The notes beneath the pieces are model-generated. The model was given only the letters and a program-made list of their open reading frames with translations. It searched no databases and was not told the DNA's origin. DNA of 26,056 nucleotides from Gammaproteobacteria bacterium UBA3498 (GTDB lineage: Bacteria > Pseudomonadota > Gammaproteobacteria > Pseudomonadales > Pseudohongiellaceae). Position numbers and translations under genes: made by a program. The stretch lies in the NCBI GenBank assembly GCA_002377605.1, contig DFQD01000038.1:1-26056 (forward strand), given 5' to 3'. Shown in pieces: positions 7,338-15,171 of the stretch. Every line of letters begins with the position of its first letter. The stretch's first letter is position 1.

Positions 7338-8780
7338 ATGCGCATGTCTTCCGCTAAATCCCTGTTCAGCGGTGCTGCATTTGCGGCCACATTCTTAATC
7401 ACTGGAACCGCCTCCGCACAATCCACCGAGGTCACCTTTCATAGGGACATCGAGCCAATTCTGCAAAGGAGCTGCATGAGTTGTCACCGCGACGGTGGCG
7501 CTGGCCCAATGCCACTTGTGACCTATGACCAGGTAGCACCCTTTGCCGGACTAATCGAATACAAAACCGGCCTTCGCGATCGCGCAGGTGCGATGCCACC
7601 TTGGTATGTGGAAAAAGACATTGGTATCCAGGAGTACAAAGACGACCCATCTTTGAGTGATGCTGAAATTGAAGCTATTTCTGTGTGGGCTCGCAGTGGC
7701 ACTCCGAAAGGAGACGTTGCAGATGCACCAGAGCCTTTAGTTTTTGATGACTCACTTAAGTGGCGAGCAGGTGAACCAGATCTGATCGTTAAAACTGAAC
7801 CTATAACCAAACTTGCAGGAACAGCAGACTGGTGGGGTGAGATTCCTTCAGTTCCAACTGGATTAACTGAAGACCGTTACGTTAAGTCGGTAGAGATTGT
7901 TGAGGTAAATGATGTTAACAATCAAGTTGGCACCGGAAGAGAAACTGTTGGTGGTCGTTATATCTACCACCATATGATTTGGGCTACTGCGCAAATGGAT
8001 GAGAATGGCGAGCGCCAACCAGGATTCTCAATTCCTTGGCCTGTTCATGAAGTTGGTCGTAATGCTGACATCTTCGACGAAGATGCTGGCCGGCTTCTGA
8101 AAGCAGACTCTTGGATTGTTTCCGATTCAGTGCACCTCCACTCAAATGGCCGCGACACTACCGGACACTTGGAAATTGGATTTCGTTTCCATGACGAAGA
8201 CTACGAGCCTAAGTATCAAAGTGCGTTTATAGGTTTAGGTAATGGTGTTGATATCAGTATTGCTGGCAATCAATCCGGTCAGGAACTACATGCGTACACA
8301 GTACTCGAGCAACATACCAAGATCATTACTTTCGAACCACATCTGCATGCTCCGGGTGAGCGCATGTGCCTAGAAGCGATCTGGGGTTACACGGTTGAAA
8401 CTCTTTCCTGTGTTGGTTACGACCACAACTGGGTTCGTGGATATCCTTATGCAGAAGACGCTGCCCCATTGCTGCCTAAGGGAACCATTTTGCATATCGT
8501 CGGTTATATGAATAATTCGGAAACCAATCCTAATGTTCCTGATCCTCGCAACTGGCAGGGATCTGGTAATCGATCAGTGACAAACATGTTTATCGACCTT
8601 GGCATTAGGGTAACCATGACTGATGAACAGTTCCACGAAGCCATGGAAGAGCGCAGACAAAGTCTAAGTCTTGGGCCGAATGACCATGTCATTGGCTGCC
8701 CACTTTGTGGCGCGCCGCTTGTTGCTCCAATCTCTGAAGAAGAAGACGAAGACGGCAACGAAGTAGCTGCTAACGACTAA
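7338..8780 (+). CDS. Secreted cytochrome c / type II copper monooxygenase-like (PHM-fold) fusion
   Basis: A 480-residue exported protein. I chose ATG 7338 because AGGAG lies 10 bases upstream and it gives a standard signal peptide (cleavage after ASA near 27); an in-frame ATG at 7254 would add 28 residues. Residues 33-125 form a small c-type cytochrome: C46-M-S-C49-H50 with Met at GPMPL (M58) or AMPPW (M86) as possible sixth ligand. Residues 145-440 carry the ligand pattern of PHM/DBH copper monooxygenases: H211-H212 in YHHMIW, H266/H268 in VHLHSNG, H335-x-H337 in EPHLHAPGERM, and M391 in VGYMNNSETN. Spacings are close to those of mammalian PHM (HH, H, HxH, Met). The tail has a CPLCG motif (454-458) and a very acidic end. 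It may be a heme-fed copper oxygenase; the substrate is unknown. The partner gene starts 9 bases downstream. Confidence 0.88.
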   Translation: MRMSSAKSLFSGAAFAATFLITGTASAQSTEVTFHRDIEPILQRSCMSCHRDGGAGPMPLVTYDQVAPFAGLIEYKTGLRDRAGAMPPWYVEKDIGIQEYKDDPSLSDAEIEAISVWARSGTPKGDVADAPEPLVFDDSLKWRAGEPDLIVKTEPITKLAGTADWWGEIPSVPTGLTEDRYVKSVEIVEVNDVNNQVGTGRETVGGRYIYHHMIWATAQMDENGERQPGFSIPWPVHEVGRNADIFDEDAGRLLKADSWIVSDSVHLHSNGRDTTGHLEIGFRFHDEDYEPKYQSAFIGLGNGVDISIAGNQSGQELHAYTVLEQHTKIITFEPHLHAPGERMCLEAIWGYTVETLSCVGYDHNWVRGYPYAEDAAPLLPKGTILHIVGYMNNSETNPNVPDPRNWQGSGNRSVTNMFIDLGIRVTMTDEQFHEAMEERRQSLSLGPNDHVIGCPLCGAPLVAPISEEEDEDGNEVAAND

Positions 8781-8789
8781 GGTGCTGTC

Positions 8790-9731
8790 ATGCAAGTTGG
8801 ATCTTATAAAATTAGCAGCAAAGCTAAGCAGTTAGCTTTGCTGCTAGCCTTTTTCTTAACCTACATTTCCCTCCCTGTAAACGCGCAAACCTATCGTTCA
8901 GGTCAGCATGTTGAGCCTGCATTTGAGGGTTGGCGACCAAATCCCGACGGCACATTCAATATGATGTTTGGATATATGAATGAGAATTGGGAAGAGGAAC
9001 CTGACGTTGCCGTTGGTGAAGACAATTTCTTTGCCCCTGGTGAAGCAGATCGCGGCCAACCAACTCATTTCTTACCGCGACGTAATCGCTTTACTTTCGA
9101 AGTAACTGTGCCTTCAGACTGGGGTGATAGAGAACTAGTTTGGACACTTAACGTGAATGGCGTCGAGCGGAAAGCCTATGCCACTTTGCGTCAGGATTAC
9201 CTGGTGGACAACATGGTTATTGCCAGTGAAACCGGATCGCTCGGTGCTGGTACAAGCAGCCCTGAATCACGCGCCAATGTTCCTCCTGTTATAACAATTC
9301 AAGGCGATAGCGTTCGTATAGCCAGGGTCGGGGAACCGGTAAATCTAACAACCCACATTTGGGACGATGGGTTGCCAGAACCACGGAGAGAGAGGGCTAC
9401 CAATACTGCTGAAGAATTAGAACGCCGTATGATGCGCCGACCTTCCCAAGTAACGGTTGGTAAAATTAACGGACTTTTTCTGTCCTGGAATGTTTACCGA
9501 GGAGAAGGCAAAGTCACCTTTGATCCTCCTCTGCCTAAACCTTGGGAAGACACTCGAACAGCGGCAAATTCACCTTGGGGGGAATTGTGGCTACCGCCTG
9601 AAATTCCTGAGGATGGTATTTACAATGTTACAGCCACGTTTGATGAACCTGGAAGTTATATACTTTGGGGAAGAGCAGATGATGGTGGTCTCTTCCATGA
9701 CGCGTACATAACGGTTCATGTAGATGAATAG
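8790..9731 (+). CDS. Secreted partner of the cytochrome c/copper protein, unknown function
   Basis: A 313-residue protein with a Sec signal (basic start, hydrophobic 16-30, cleavage after VNA near 32). I know it only as a conserved uncharacterised family with the opening YRSGQHVEPAFEGW, NPDGTFNMMFGYMNENWEEE and GQPTHFLPRRNRFTFEV. The remaining sequence is rich in beta strands: a first sandwich to about 140, then an Ig-like second part (about 165-312) ending in DEPGSYILWGRADDGG and DAYITVHV. No catalytic motif or cysteine pair is evident. The gene starts 9 bases after the stop of the cytochrome c/copper fusion, with AAGG at a normal distance, and a strong terminator follows, so the two form the end of one transcript. 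A binding, scaffold or substrate-presenting role for the upstream enzyme is a guess from order alone. Confidence 0.85.
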   Translation: MQVGSYKISSKAKQLALLLAFFLTYISLPVNAQTYRSGQHVEPAFEGWRPNPDGTFNMMFGYMNENWEEEPDVAVGEDNFFAPGEADRGQPTHFLPRRNRFTFEVTVPSDWGDRELVWTLNVNGVERKAYATLRQDYLVDNMVIASETGSLGAGTSSPESRANVPPVITIQGDSVRIARVGEPVNLTTHIWDDGLPEPRRERATNTAEELERRMMRRPSQVTVGKINGLFLSWNVYRGEGKVTFDPPLPKPWEDTRTAANSPWGELWLPPEIPEDGIYNVTATFDEPGSYILWGRADDGGLFHDAYITVHVDE

Positions 9732-9750
9732 CAAACCAACAGTATATTAG

Positions 9751-9777
9751 AAAGGGCAGCGTGGCTGCCCTTTTTTT
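9751..9777 (+). terminator. Rho-independent terminator of the cytochrome c/copper operon
   Basis: A perfect 10-bp stem (AAAGGGCAGC at 9751-9760 with GCTGCCCTTT at 9764-9773) with a three-base GTG loop runs into seven T (9771-9777). It lies 20 bases after the stop of the partner gene and separates it from the convergent CopC-like gene. The A-rich left arm gives it weaker activity for the other direction too. Confidence 0.9.
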
Positions 9778-9814
9778 GTCTTGCTAACTTAGAGTTAGTC
9801 TTGACCCCTCAACC

Positions 9815-10411
9815 TCAATTATTGTTGGTATTGACGGACGTCTCTTCGAGATCGATAGTAAATGGCGGGTCATATTGGGGTGGGTCTTGGTTAATAATGA
9901 TGTCTGTGCGTGGTGGAGCCACGTAACGGATTGTTGGATCGCCGTAGCGTTGCTGCAGGAAAGCTTCCTCTTCTGCTTTAATAACCGAAGGACGTTGCGC
10001 ATCTGGCCCAAAGGAAAAACTGAAACTTCCTCTCACCAGCCTATCGTTTTCGGCAAGGATAGCCCAGTCAGCCGTATAATAAATAGCGGGGGCCAATTGC
10101 GGCAAATCCCATTCATAGTTATCTTGAAGGCTAGGAGAATAACGAAAACTAATATCCACCCAATCCCGCTGCTCATTATGTAAAGTGAGCTTCACTAAAC
10201 GAACAGCCCTGGGGAAATGCAGATTAATTAGTGAAGGCGCAGCAAACATGACCGCATCATCTGGCGGATCAGTTTCTGTTTTCGCTACAATTCCTGTAAC
10301 ATCCGCGGGTTGTCTGTGCACTGAAGACGCAAAGGGTTGTGCCATTACTGAAGAACCCAATAATGCGCCTATTCCGAACAAAGTTAAAAAATGTATTTTA
10401 CCTGGTTTCAC
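9815..10411 (-). CDS. Exported CopC-like protein lacking the usual copper ligands
   Basis: A 198-residue protein starting at GTG 10411, with a Sec signal cleaved near VMA|QP (24-25). The central part matches the CopC beta-sandwich: PPDDAVMFAAP, INLHFPRAVRLVKLTL, and YYTADWAILAENDRLVRGSFSFSFGP. In canonical CopC the mature protein begins with His and has Asp-x-His before the last strand. Here the mature N-terminus is Gln and the Asp-x-His position reads around NDRLVR, with no His. Copper binding of the usual kind is therefore unlikely. A 40-residue proline-rich C-terminal tail (about 150-198) with IRYVAPP and QYDPP ends in NTNNN. It is closely related in layout to the protein at 11376-11849 and faces the cytochrome c/copper operon. 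Confidence 0.75.
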   Translation of the reverse strand: MKPGKIHFLTLFGIGALLGSSVMAQPFASSVHRQPADVTGIVAKTETDPPDDAVMFAAPSLINLHFPRAVRLVKLTLHNEQRDWVDISFRYSPSLQDNYEWDLPQLAPAIYYTADWAILAENDRLVRGSFSFSFGPDAQRPSVIKAEEEAFLQQRYGDPTIRYVAPPRTDIIINQDPPQYDPPFTIDLEETSVNTNNN

Positions 10412-10523
10412 AACGAGCTCTTTCTAAAAACTTCGACTCAATCATGGAGTCAAATTAGATGCGAAGAATAGCACAGAGGACGCCAATTTTAGAGAAGTCT
10501 TCCGCAGAATAACGGTTTAAAGC

Positions 10524-11321
10524 ATGCAGCCATCAGATTTGAATTCGATACTTACTCGTCTGGAAGAAAGTGAAGATAACACCACAATTTTCGATGATAG
10601 CTGGTCCCAAGGTCGCTCAGCCTATGGCGGAATCGCCGCTGCTTTTGCCGTCACTGGCATGCGTAAATTACTCAATAGCCCAAAACCCTTGCGCTCATTA
10701 ATGGTTTCTTTTATTGCACCAGTTCCACCCGGAGAAGTAAAAGTTGAGGCCGAAATCCAACGGAAAGGAAAGAATGTTACTCAGATGTGCGGAAATGTAA
10801 TTTGTAATGGCGAATTGTGTTTGCAAGCTATGGCTGCATTCGGTAATCCGCGAGAAGGATTGAGAGTTAAAACTCAATTCGACTTTAATCCTTCCCCAAA
10901 AGAGTCAGGCGTTAAGTTTCAGGACCACAAAAAACGTGTGCCTGGCTTTCTACAATTCTTTGAAGGTTTTTGGGTAGATGGTGGGCTTCCGTTCGGTGGC
11001 AATCCTGCCAATGAGTTAAATTTATGGATTCGGCACAAGACTGATATGACAGGATTGGAGGCAGAAAAATTAATCACTATTTGCGATATACCTCCGCCGG
11101 TAATTCTCTCTTATTTTGAGCAAGGCCCTATTCCTTCGAGCTCTTTATCGTGGTCATTGGAGTTTGTGGTTCCACCGGAAGAAGTAAAATCCGATTGGTT
11201 CTATCTCGAATTTGTCGCCGACGCGGCAGCAGACGGCTATACTCAGCAGTCCGGTAAAATTTTCGATGAAAGCGGTCAACTCTGCGCCTTATCCCGGCAG
11301 TGTATGGTTTATTTTGGATGA
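10524..11321 (+). CDS. Acyl-CoA thioesterase family protein (double hotdog, TesB-like)
   Basis: A 265-residue protein of the thioesterase family that hydrolyses acyl-CoA to free acid and CoA in the cytoplasm. The first hotdog begins WSQGRSAYGGIAAAFAVTGMRKLL (Gly-rich start of the long hotdog helix) and continues SLMVSFIAPVPPGEVKVEAEIQRKGKN. The second hotdog covers about 165-265, with LSWSLEFVVPPEE, WFYLEF and the family-typical end DGYTQQSGKIFDESGQLCALSRQC. Length fits the bacterial 4HBT-type double hotdog proteins. Chain length and substrate cannot be read. It sits alone between two CopC-like genes, an unusual place, and its link to them is unclear. No strong ribosome binding site precedes ATG 10524, but the alignment of the hotdog start supports this position. 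Confidence 0.88.
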   Translation: MQPSDLNSILTRLEESEDNTTIFDDSWSQGRSAYGGIAAAFAVTGMRKLLNSPKPLRSLMVSFIAPVPPGEVKVEAEIQRKGKNVTQMCGNVICNGELCLQAMAAFGNPREGLRVKTQFDFNPSPKESGVKFQDHKKRVPGFLQFFEGFWVDGGLPFGGNPANELNLWIRHKTDMTGLEAEKLITICDIPPPVILSYFEQGPIPSSSLSWSLEFVVPPEEVKSDWFYLEFVADAAADGYTQQSGKIFDESGQLCALSRQCMVYFG

Positions 11322-11375
11322 AGCGGATTCAATTTTTGCTAAAATTGTAACGTTGTTAGAACGACACTTTTAATC

Positions 11376-11849
11376 ATGAGCAAATTCAAATTCATAGTCG
11401 TCTTACTTTTTCTGCTTGTTGCGCCCATAATTGCGCAAGCACAACACAGTCACGGCATCCTCACTCCGGGAGTTACTTTTCCTCAGGATGATGCTGTACT
11501 TATCGATCCACCCAAGATGGTGACCATGAGTTTTCGTGTAGACGTTAGGTTGTTAAAACTTGCGCTATATACGGCTGAAGAAGAATGGATAGATATTGGT
11601 TTTAAATATGACCCCAGCCGCAAGAACAACAGTTTTGTTTTGCCTATTCCTTTTGAATTACCGTCCTCAGACTATTATATAGCCCGTTGGTCGGTAACTG
11701 ATGATATTAGAGGGCTGGTAAATGGCGAATTTAAATTTGCTTTTGGTCCTGGAGCCATCCCGCCGTCAGAAAAGATTGAATCGCGAGTAAGTGATCTAGA
11801 AGAAGTTTTACCTTCCACAGGCTCTTATCGCCGCGAAACTTTGCAATAG
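11376..11849 (+). CDS. Exported CopC-like protein, second ligand-poor copy
   Basis: A 157-residue Sec-exported protein (hydrophobic 6-20, cleavage after AQA near 22). The mature part starts QHSHGILTPG and follows the CopC fold: PQDDAVLIDPP, VTMSFRVDVRLLKLALY, WIDIGFKY, YYIARWSVTDDIRGLVNGEFKFAFGP. The Asp-x-His site before the last strand is absent (reads DDIRGLVNG), as in the copy at 9815-10411. Here, however, two His lie close to the mature N-terminus (H24 and H26), so a different metal site is possible. About 27 residues follow the domain. The two copies share WVDI/WIDI, the YY-x-A-x-W segment and FAFGP/FSFGP, so they are paralogues of one another rather than of the CopC at 15172. It ends 11 bases before the convergent nitroreductase gene. 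Confidence 0.75.
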   Translation: MSKFKFIVVLLFLLVAPIIAQAQHSHGILTPGVTFPQDDAVLIDPPKMVTMSFRVDVRLLKLALYTAEEEWIDIGFKYDPSRKNNSFVLPIPFELPSSDYYIARWSVTDDIRGLVNGEFKFAFGPGAIPPSEKIESRVSDLEEVLPSTGSYRRETLQ

Positions 11850-11860
11850 TTTCCACAAAG

Positions 11861-12598
11861 TTATTTAAACTTAAACCCTTTTTCTGCAAGAAAACCTTTC
11901 ATATGCGGTCGTGATTTTTCGCCGAGTAAAACTGCAACCTGTTCGGACCAACTAATGCCATGACCACCACCAGTGCGAGTGCGGTAATACTCCCTGATAA
12001 CTTCGTCATAATCTTTAATCATTTCTTTGTCACCTTCTTCGTTATAAACTTCCTTTTTGATAACAACCGATAAAGGCAATCTTGGTTTTATTTCCGGGTC
12101 TTGATCTGGATAACCCAAACAAAGTCCAAATACTGGGTATACCCCTTTAGGTAGCTCTAACAATTCGGAAACAGATCCAGGATTATTACGAATACCCCCG
12201 ATATAACAGATCCCCAATCCTACTGACTCTGCCGCGGTAACCAGGCTCTGCGCCATCAACGCGACATCAACCGTAGCAATAATGAAATGTTCGGTAAAAT
12301 CCCCTTCGAATGATTTCTCATAGACTTCGCAGTAATTGCCTGCTCGCTTTAAATCAGCACAAAAAATCATGAATTCGGCTGCTTTTGCTACATATGGCTG
12401 ATTACCTGCTAACTCTGAAATTTTTTCGCGGGTAGCTGGGTTAGTGACCCGAACAATTGTTGTGCCCTGCAGGAAACTAGAGGTTGCTGCAGCCTGTCCG
12501 GCAATGAAAAGCTCTTCTAGTAATTCTGGCTCAATGGGTTGATCTGTAAATTTGCGAATACTGCGGTGCGATTTCAGTAAGTCGATTACTGAGCTCAT
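11861..12598 (-). CDS. NfsA-type FMN nitroreductase
   Basis: A 245-residue flavoprotein close in length to E. coli NfsA (about 240). Such enzymes reduce nitroaromatics, quinones and other electrophiles with NADPH using FMN. Characteristic segments are the FMN phosphate contact HRSIRKFTDQPI (11-22), AATSSFLQGTTIVRV (about 37-51), a helix with VDVALMAQSLVTAAESVGLGICYIGGIRNNP (about 109-140), and the LCLGYPDQDPEIKPRLPLSVV segment. The C-terminal part (about 205-225) holds RTGGGHGISWSEQV, the region that in NfsA forms the NADPH-binding loop with Gly and Arg. The cofactor preference is therefore probably NADPH. It is followed on the same strand by nothing nearby; the hydrolase gene upstream starts a separate frame 40 bases away and both may share a transcript. 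Confidence 0.93.
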   Translation of the reverse strand: MSSVIDLLKSHRSIRKFTDQPIEPELLEELFIAGQAAATSSFLQGTTIVRVTNPATREKISELAGNQPYVAKAAEFMIFCADLKRAGNYCEVYEKSFEGDFTEHFIIATVDVALMAQSLVTAAESVGLGICYIGGIRNNPGSVSELLELPKGVYPVFGLCLGYPDQDPEIKPRLPLSVVIKKEVYNEEGDKEMIKDYDEVIREYYRTRTGGGHGISWSEQVAVLLGEKSRPHMKGFLAEKGFKFK

Positions 12599-12637
12599 GA
12601 ATTTATCCTTCTACATCGGCTGCCAAAGCGGCTGGGG

Positions 12638-13798
12638 TTAAATTGAATCGGTTAGATTATCGAGGAATACAGGAACTACGTCATTAGCTAAATTGGATTC
12701 AGCATTAAAAAGTAGAATAACGCCTACATTGGCTTCTGGCACGAATGCCATTTCGCTGCGAAATCCGCGCACACCACCACCATGGTGAATCGCGCGGATT
12801 CCATTGTAATCGAAAACACGCCAACCAGTTGCGTAATAGGCTTTTTCCAAACCATTCCAGCGATTGAAATAATTTCCATAGGGTGTGGCAATAATCGGTT
12901 CATGCAATTGGGTAAGAAAGTCAGGCGATAATACTTCTGGAAATGCACCTAAATTGGCACGAATCCACTTGGCCATATCGAAAATACTAGCATTAATACC
13001 CGAGGCCGGTGCTACAGAATAGTAAGCGGGGTTAGTCGTAGTTGTGCGCCAATTTCCTCGTACTAATCTATGAGGTTGAGTTGAATCAGGATTGTCGACA
13101 AACGGGTCCATCCCTAGCGAAGCTGACGACATACCTAACGGTCGAAAGATTTTTTCTTCCAAATATTTTTCGTAACTTGTTCCAGTACTCTCCTCCACTA
13201 CATCGGCGATCAAAGAAAACACTACGTTCTGATAACCATAACATTGGCCGGGAGAACAAACAGTCGGTATCTGATGAAACTTATCTTTGATTTTGTCGTA
13301 GGCAACACCATCATCCAACATGTTGGAATAGGAATGAGGCATTAAGCCAGTGGAATGACTTACCAGATGCTTAAGAGTTATTCGCTGCGAGGAAGAACCG
13401 GTACCTATTCGCATCTGTGGAAATAATTCAGTTAATTTAGAGTCCCAGCTCTGGTAATTATCATCGACTAACAAGGCGGCCGCCGTGCCAGCAAATGTTT
13501 TTGACATTGAAGCTATCCTAAAGATGGAATTAGTCGTGACCGGGCTATCGCCGGTAACAGCCTTTTCTCCCCAGGTTTGCAAGTACATGATTCCTTCTCT
13601 AGATACAATGGCCAGAGCAGCACCGGGAATACTATTTTGATCTGCTTGGGTTTTTATCCAATAAATGAATTCCCCAAAATCATAGTTAAATAGTGGGTCA
13701 GGGTGGATCTCATTTGCACGAGTCGCTACAGAGCTCCCGAACAAAACGCTGGACACAAAGATAGAAAGAAAAAAGTTGATTGGTCTTGGCTGAATCAC
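12638..13798 (-). CDS. Exported class-C beta-lactamase-fold serine hydrolase
   Basis: A 386-residue protein with a Sec signal (hydrophobic 8-25, cleavage near TRA/NE at 27-29). The active-site set of the beta-lactamase/DD-peptidase family can be read: S97-M-S-K100 (SxxK), Y189-Q-N191 (YxN), and H337-H-G-G340 in place of the KTG box. The last substitution is common among esterases and D-amino-peptidases of this family and argues against a true cephalosporinase. A likely role is hydrolysis of an ester, D-peptide or lactone in the periplasm. CSPGQC (181-186) may form a disulfide next to the YxN motif. The start at 13798 is ATG. Two hundred or more bases upstream hold no gene. The nitroreductase starts 39 bases after its stop, so the pair may be cotranscribed. 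Confidence 0.9.
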   Translation of the reverse strand: MIQPRPINFFLSIFVSSVLFGSSVATRANEIHPDPLFNYDFGEFIYWIKTQADQNSIPGAALAIVSREGIMYLQTWGEKAVTGDSPVTTNSIFRIASMSKTFAGTAAALLVDDNYQSWDSKLTELFPQMRIGTGSSSQRITLKHLVSHSTGLMPHSYSNMLDDGVAYDKIKDKFHQIPTVCSPGQCYGYQNVVFSLIADVVEESTGTSYEKYLEEKIFRPLGMSSASLGMDPFVDNPDSTQPHRLVRGNWRTTTTNPAYYSVAPASGINASIFDMAKWIRANLGAFPEVLSPDFLTQLHEPIIATPYGNYFNRWNGLEKAYYATGWRVFDYNGIRAIHHGGGVRGFRSEMAFVPEANVGVILLFNAESNLANDVVPVFLDNLTDSI

Positions 13799-14215
13799 GG
13801 TTTGAAAATTAAGTCGATATGCTTCTGGTTATTATTGAAGTTCCTTCAATGGCTGATTCCAGACCATTGTGCGCAAGTCGCTTTCTACAGCAGGCGAACT
13901 TAGCACGGCATTAATTTTATAGGAACCCTGAAGCCCCTCGAAGTTCCAAGAATTGGCGGATAAAAAGGCCTTCTTAACATGTATTAAATCGGCCAATTGA
14001 GAGAACTTTTTAGTGCATGAAAGGCTGGATATTTAGATACTGCCAGACTCAGGCTTTTATGCTCAAGATACACAGAACAACATGCGACACTCATCTCGTA
14101 TAACTGTCAGCACGTAAAACGGCCTCCCTCATCAATTACAACAATAGGTTCAGACAATTCTGAGATCACTGAATCTTCAGTCAGTGTAAACCTTATGTAA
14201 AAGCAGAAACCGGCC
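13799..14215. other. 417-base intergenic gap with no recognised content
   Basis: The gap separates the CopD stop (14216) from the start of the serine hydrolase (13798), both on the minus strand. I find no frame with a ribosome binding site and a convincing product, no tRNA-like structure and no terminator with a T run. A short inverted repeat ATTGAA-5-TTCAAT near 13833-13849, about 40-50 bases upstream of the hydrolase start, could be an operator, but a 6-bp arm is weak evidence. Confidence 0.6.
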
Positions 14216-15139
14216 TCACATTTGATGATCTGGGGGCCCAACTATTGTGGAAAAGTAAGAGGTGACTACCAGAATTAAGATTGCCACAGCAGCCTCAAGC
14301 CGAATTGAGCGACGTAAGTACTGTGCACCCATGTCAGATCTAATTGCAGGTGTAAACCTAAATTTGTTCAATGCTGCAATGGAAAATATAACTAGAACTA
14401 GAAATAGTTTAATGAATAATGTACGTCCGTATGCAGTTGTAAACACTTCTTCCAACGAATGGAACAGTTCCAACAACATAAATCCGCCTGCTACAATCAG
14501 TACCAATACGATGCCAATTGCGTTATCCCCAAATTTCTTCATCACCCTCTGCAAAAATTCTAAATCTTCTACGTAGGTCAATTTATGCAGTGGATACAAA
14601 GACCCAATCCAAGCAGCAAAAGCAAAGAAGTGGAATGCGATCGCGAGTTTTGCAATAGGAGTTAACACTGAAACATGTCCGGCAAACCTGAAACTGAAAA
14701 GTATTAATAAGAAAGCTGCTAAATTGATTGTGTTTAATAGCTTGTAAAAGACTAGGACTGGTGGACGGTCCAAACCTGTGATTTTTTGGAGGAAGAACAG
14801 TCCCGCGATGAATACAATGACGAATCCAGCTAGGCGAAAGAATGTAGTATCACCAAGCTGTGTGTCGAGAAATATCGACACCATCCCCCAGTCGAACATT
14901 CCGGAGATGCCAGAACCGGCTACCATGCCTACCTGAATGAAAAAATAAAGCAGCGCACCATTGAAGCCAACGAATGCTCCTAAGGTGATGTAACGAAGAT
15001 TGGATTGAACTGTACGACGACTGCCATCGTTGTATAGCCAAAGGCATAGACTACCGCCGACAATGGCGGCAGCACCAAAATAAATAAAAAGTTTACAGAA
15101 GAGGCTTGCTAGCTCCCATGAATTTGGGATTACTGACAC
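14216..15139 (-). CDS. copD: CopD-family copper transport membrane protein
   Basis: A 307-residue inner-membrane protein with about eight helices. CopD proteins work with periplasmic CopC in copper uptake or delivery. Helix residues can be followed from LFIYFGAAAIVGGSLCLWL (about 17-35) to the last helix AAVAILILVVTSYFSTIVG (about 284-302). The CopD-typical segment is in the middle: FRFAGHVSVLTPIAKLAIAFHFFAFAAWIGSLYPLHKL, with His residues placed to bind copper on the periplasmic side and the family's Trp-x-Gly-x-Leu. The C-terminal part keeps GRTLFIKLFLVLVIFSIAALNKFRFTPAI, also typical. It starts 32 bases after the CopC stop on the same strand and is clearly cotranscribed with it. Nothing in the sequence hints at regulation by a metal sensor. 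Confidence 0.9.
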   Translation of the reverse strand: MSVIPNSWELASLFCKLFIYFGAAAIVGGSLCLWLYNDGSRRTVQSNLRYITLGAFVGFNGALLYFFIQVGMVAGSGISGMFDWGMVSIFLDTQLGDTTFFRLAGFVIVFIAGLFFLQKITGLDRPPVLVFYKLLNTINLAAFLLILFSFRFAGHVSVLTPIAKLAIAFHFFAFAAWIGSLYPLHKLTYVEDLEFLQRVMKKFGDNAIGIVLVLIVAGGFMLLELFHSLEEVFTTAYGRTLFIKLFLVLVIFSIAALNKFRFTPAIRSDMGAQYLRRSIRLEAAVAILILVVTSYFSTIVGPPDHQM

Positions 15140-15171
15140 TGGTGCGAAAGCCTAAGCAAAGTGGCTACTAC

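Noticed and set aside
12638..13798. Beta-lactamase (antibiotic resistance)
   Set aside because: The KTG box is replaced by HGG, and the features fit the broad esterase/peptidase branch better than a true AmpC.
13703..13903. 66-codon plus-strand frame across the start of the serine hydrolase
   Set aside because: Overlaps the signal peptide region antisense and has no start signal or recognisable product.
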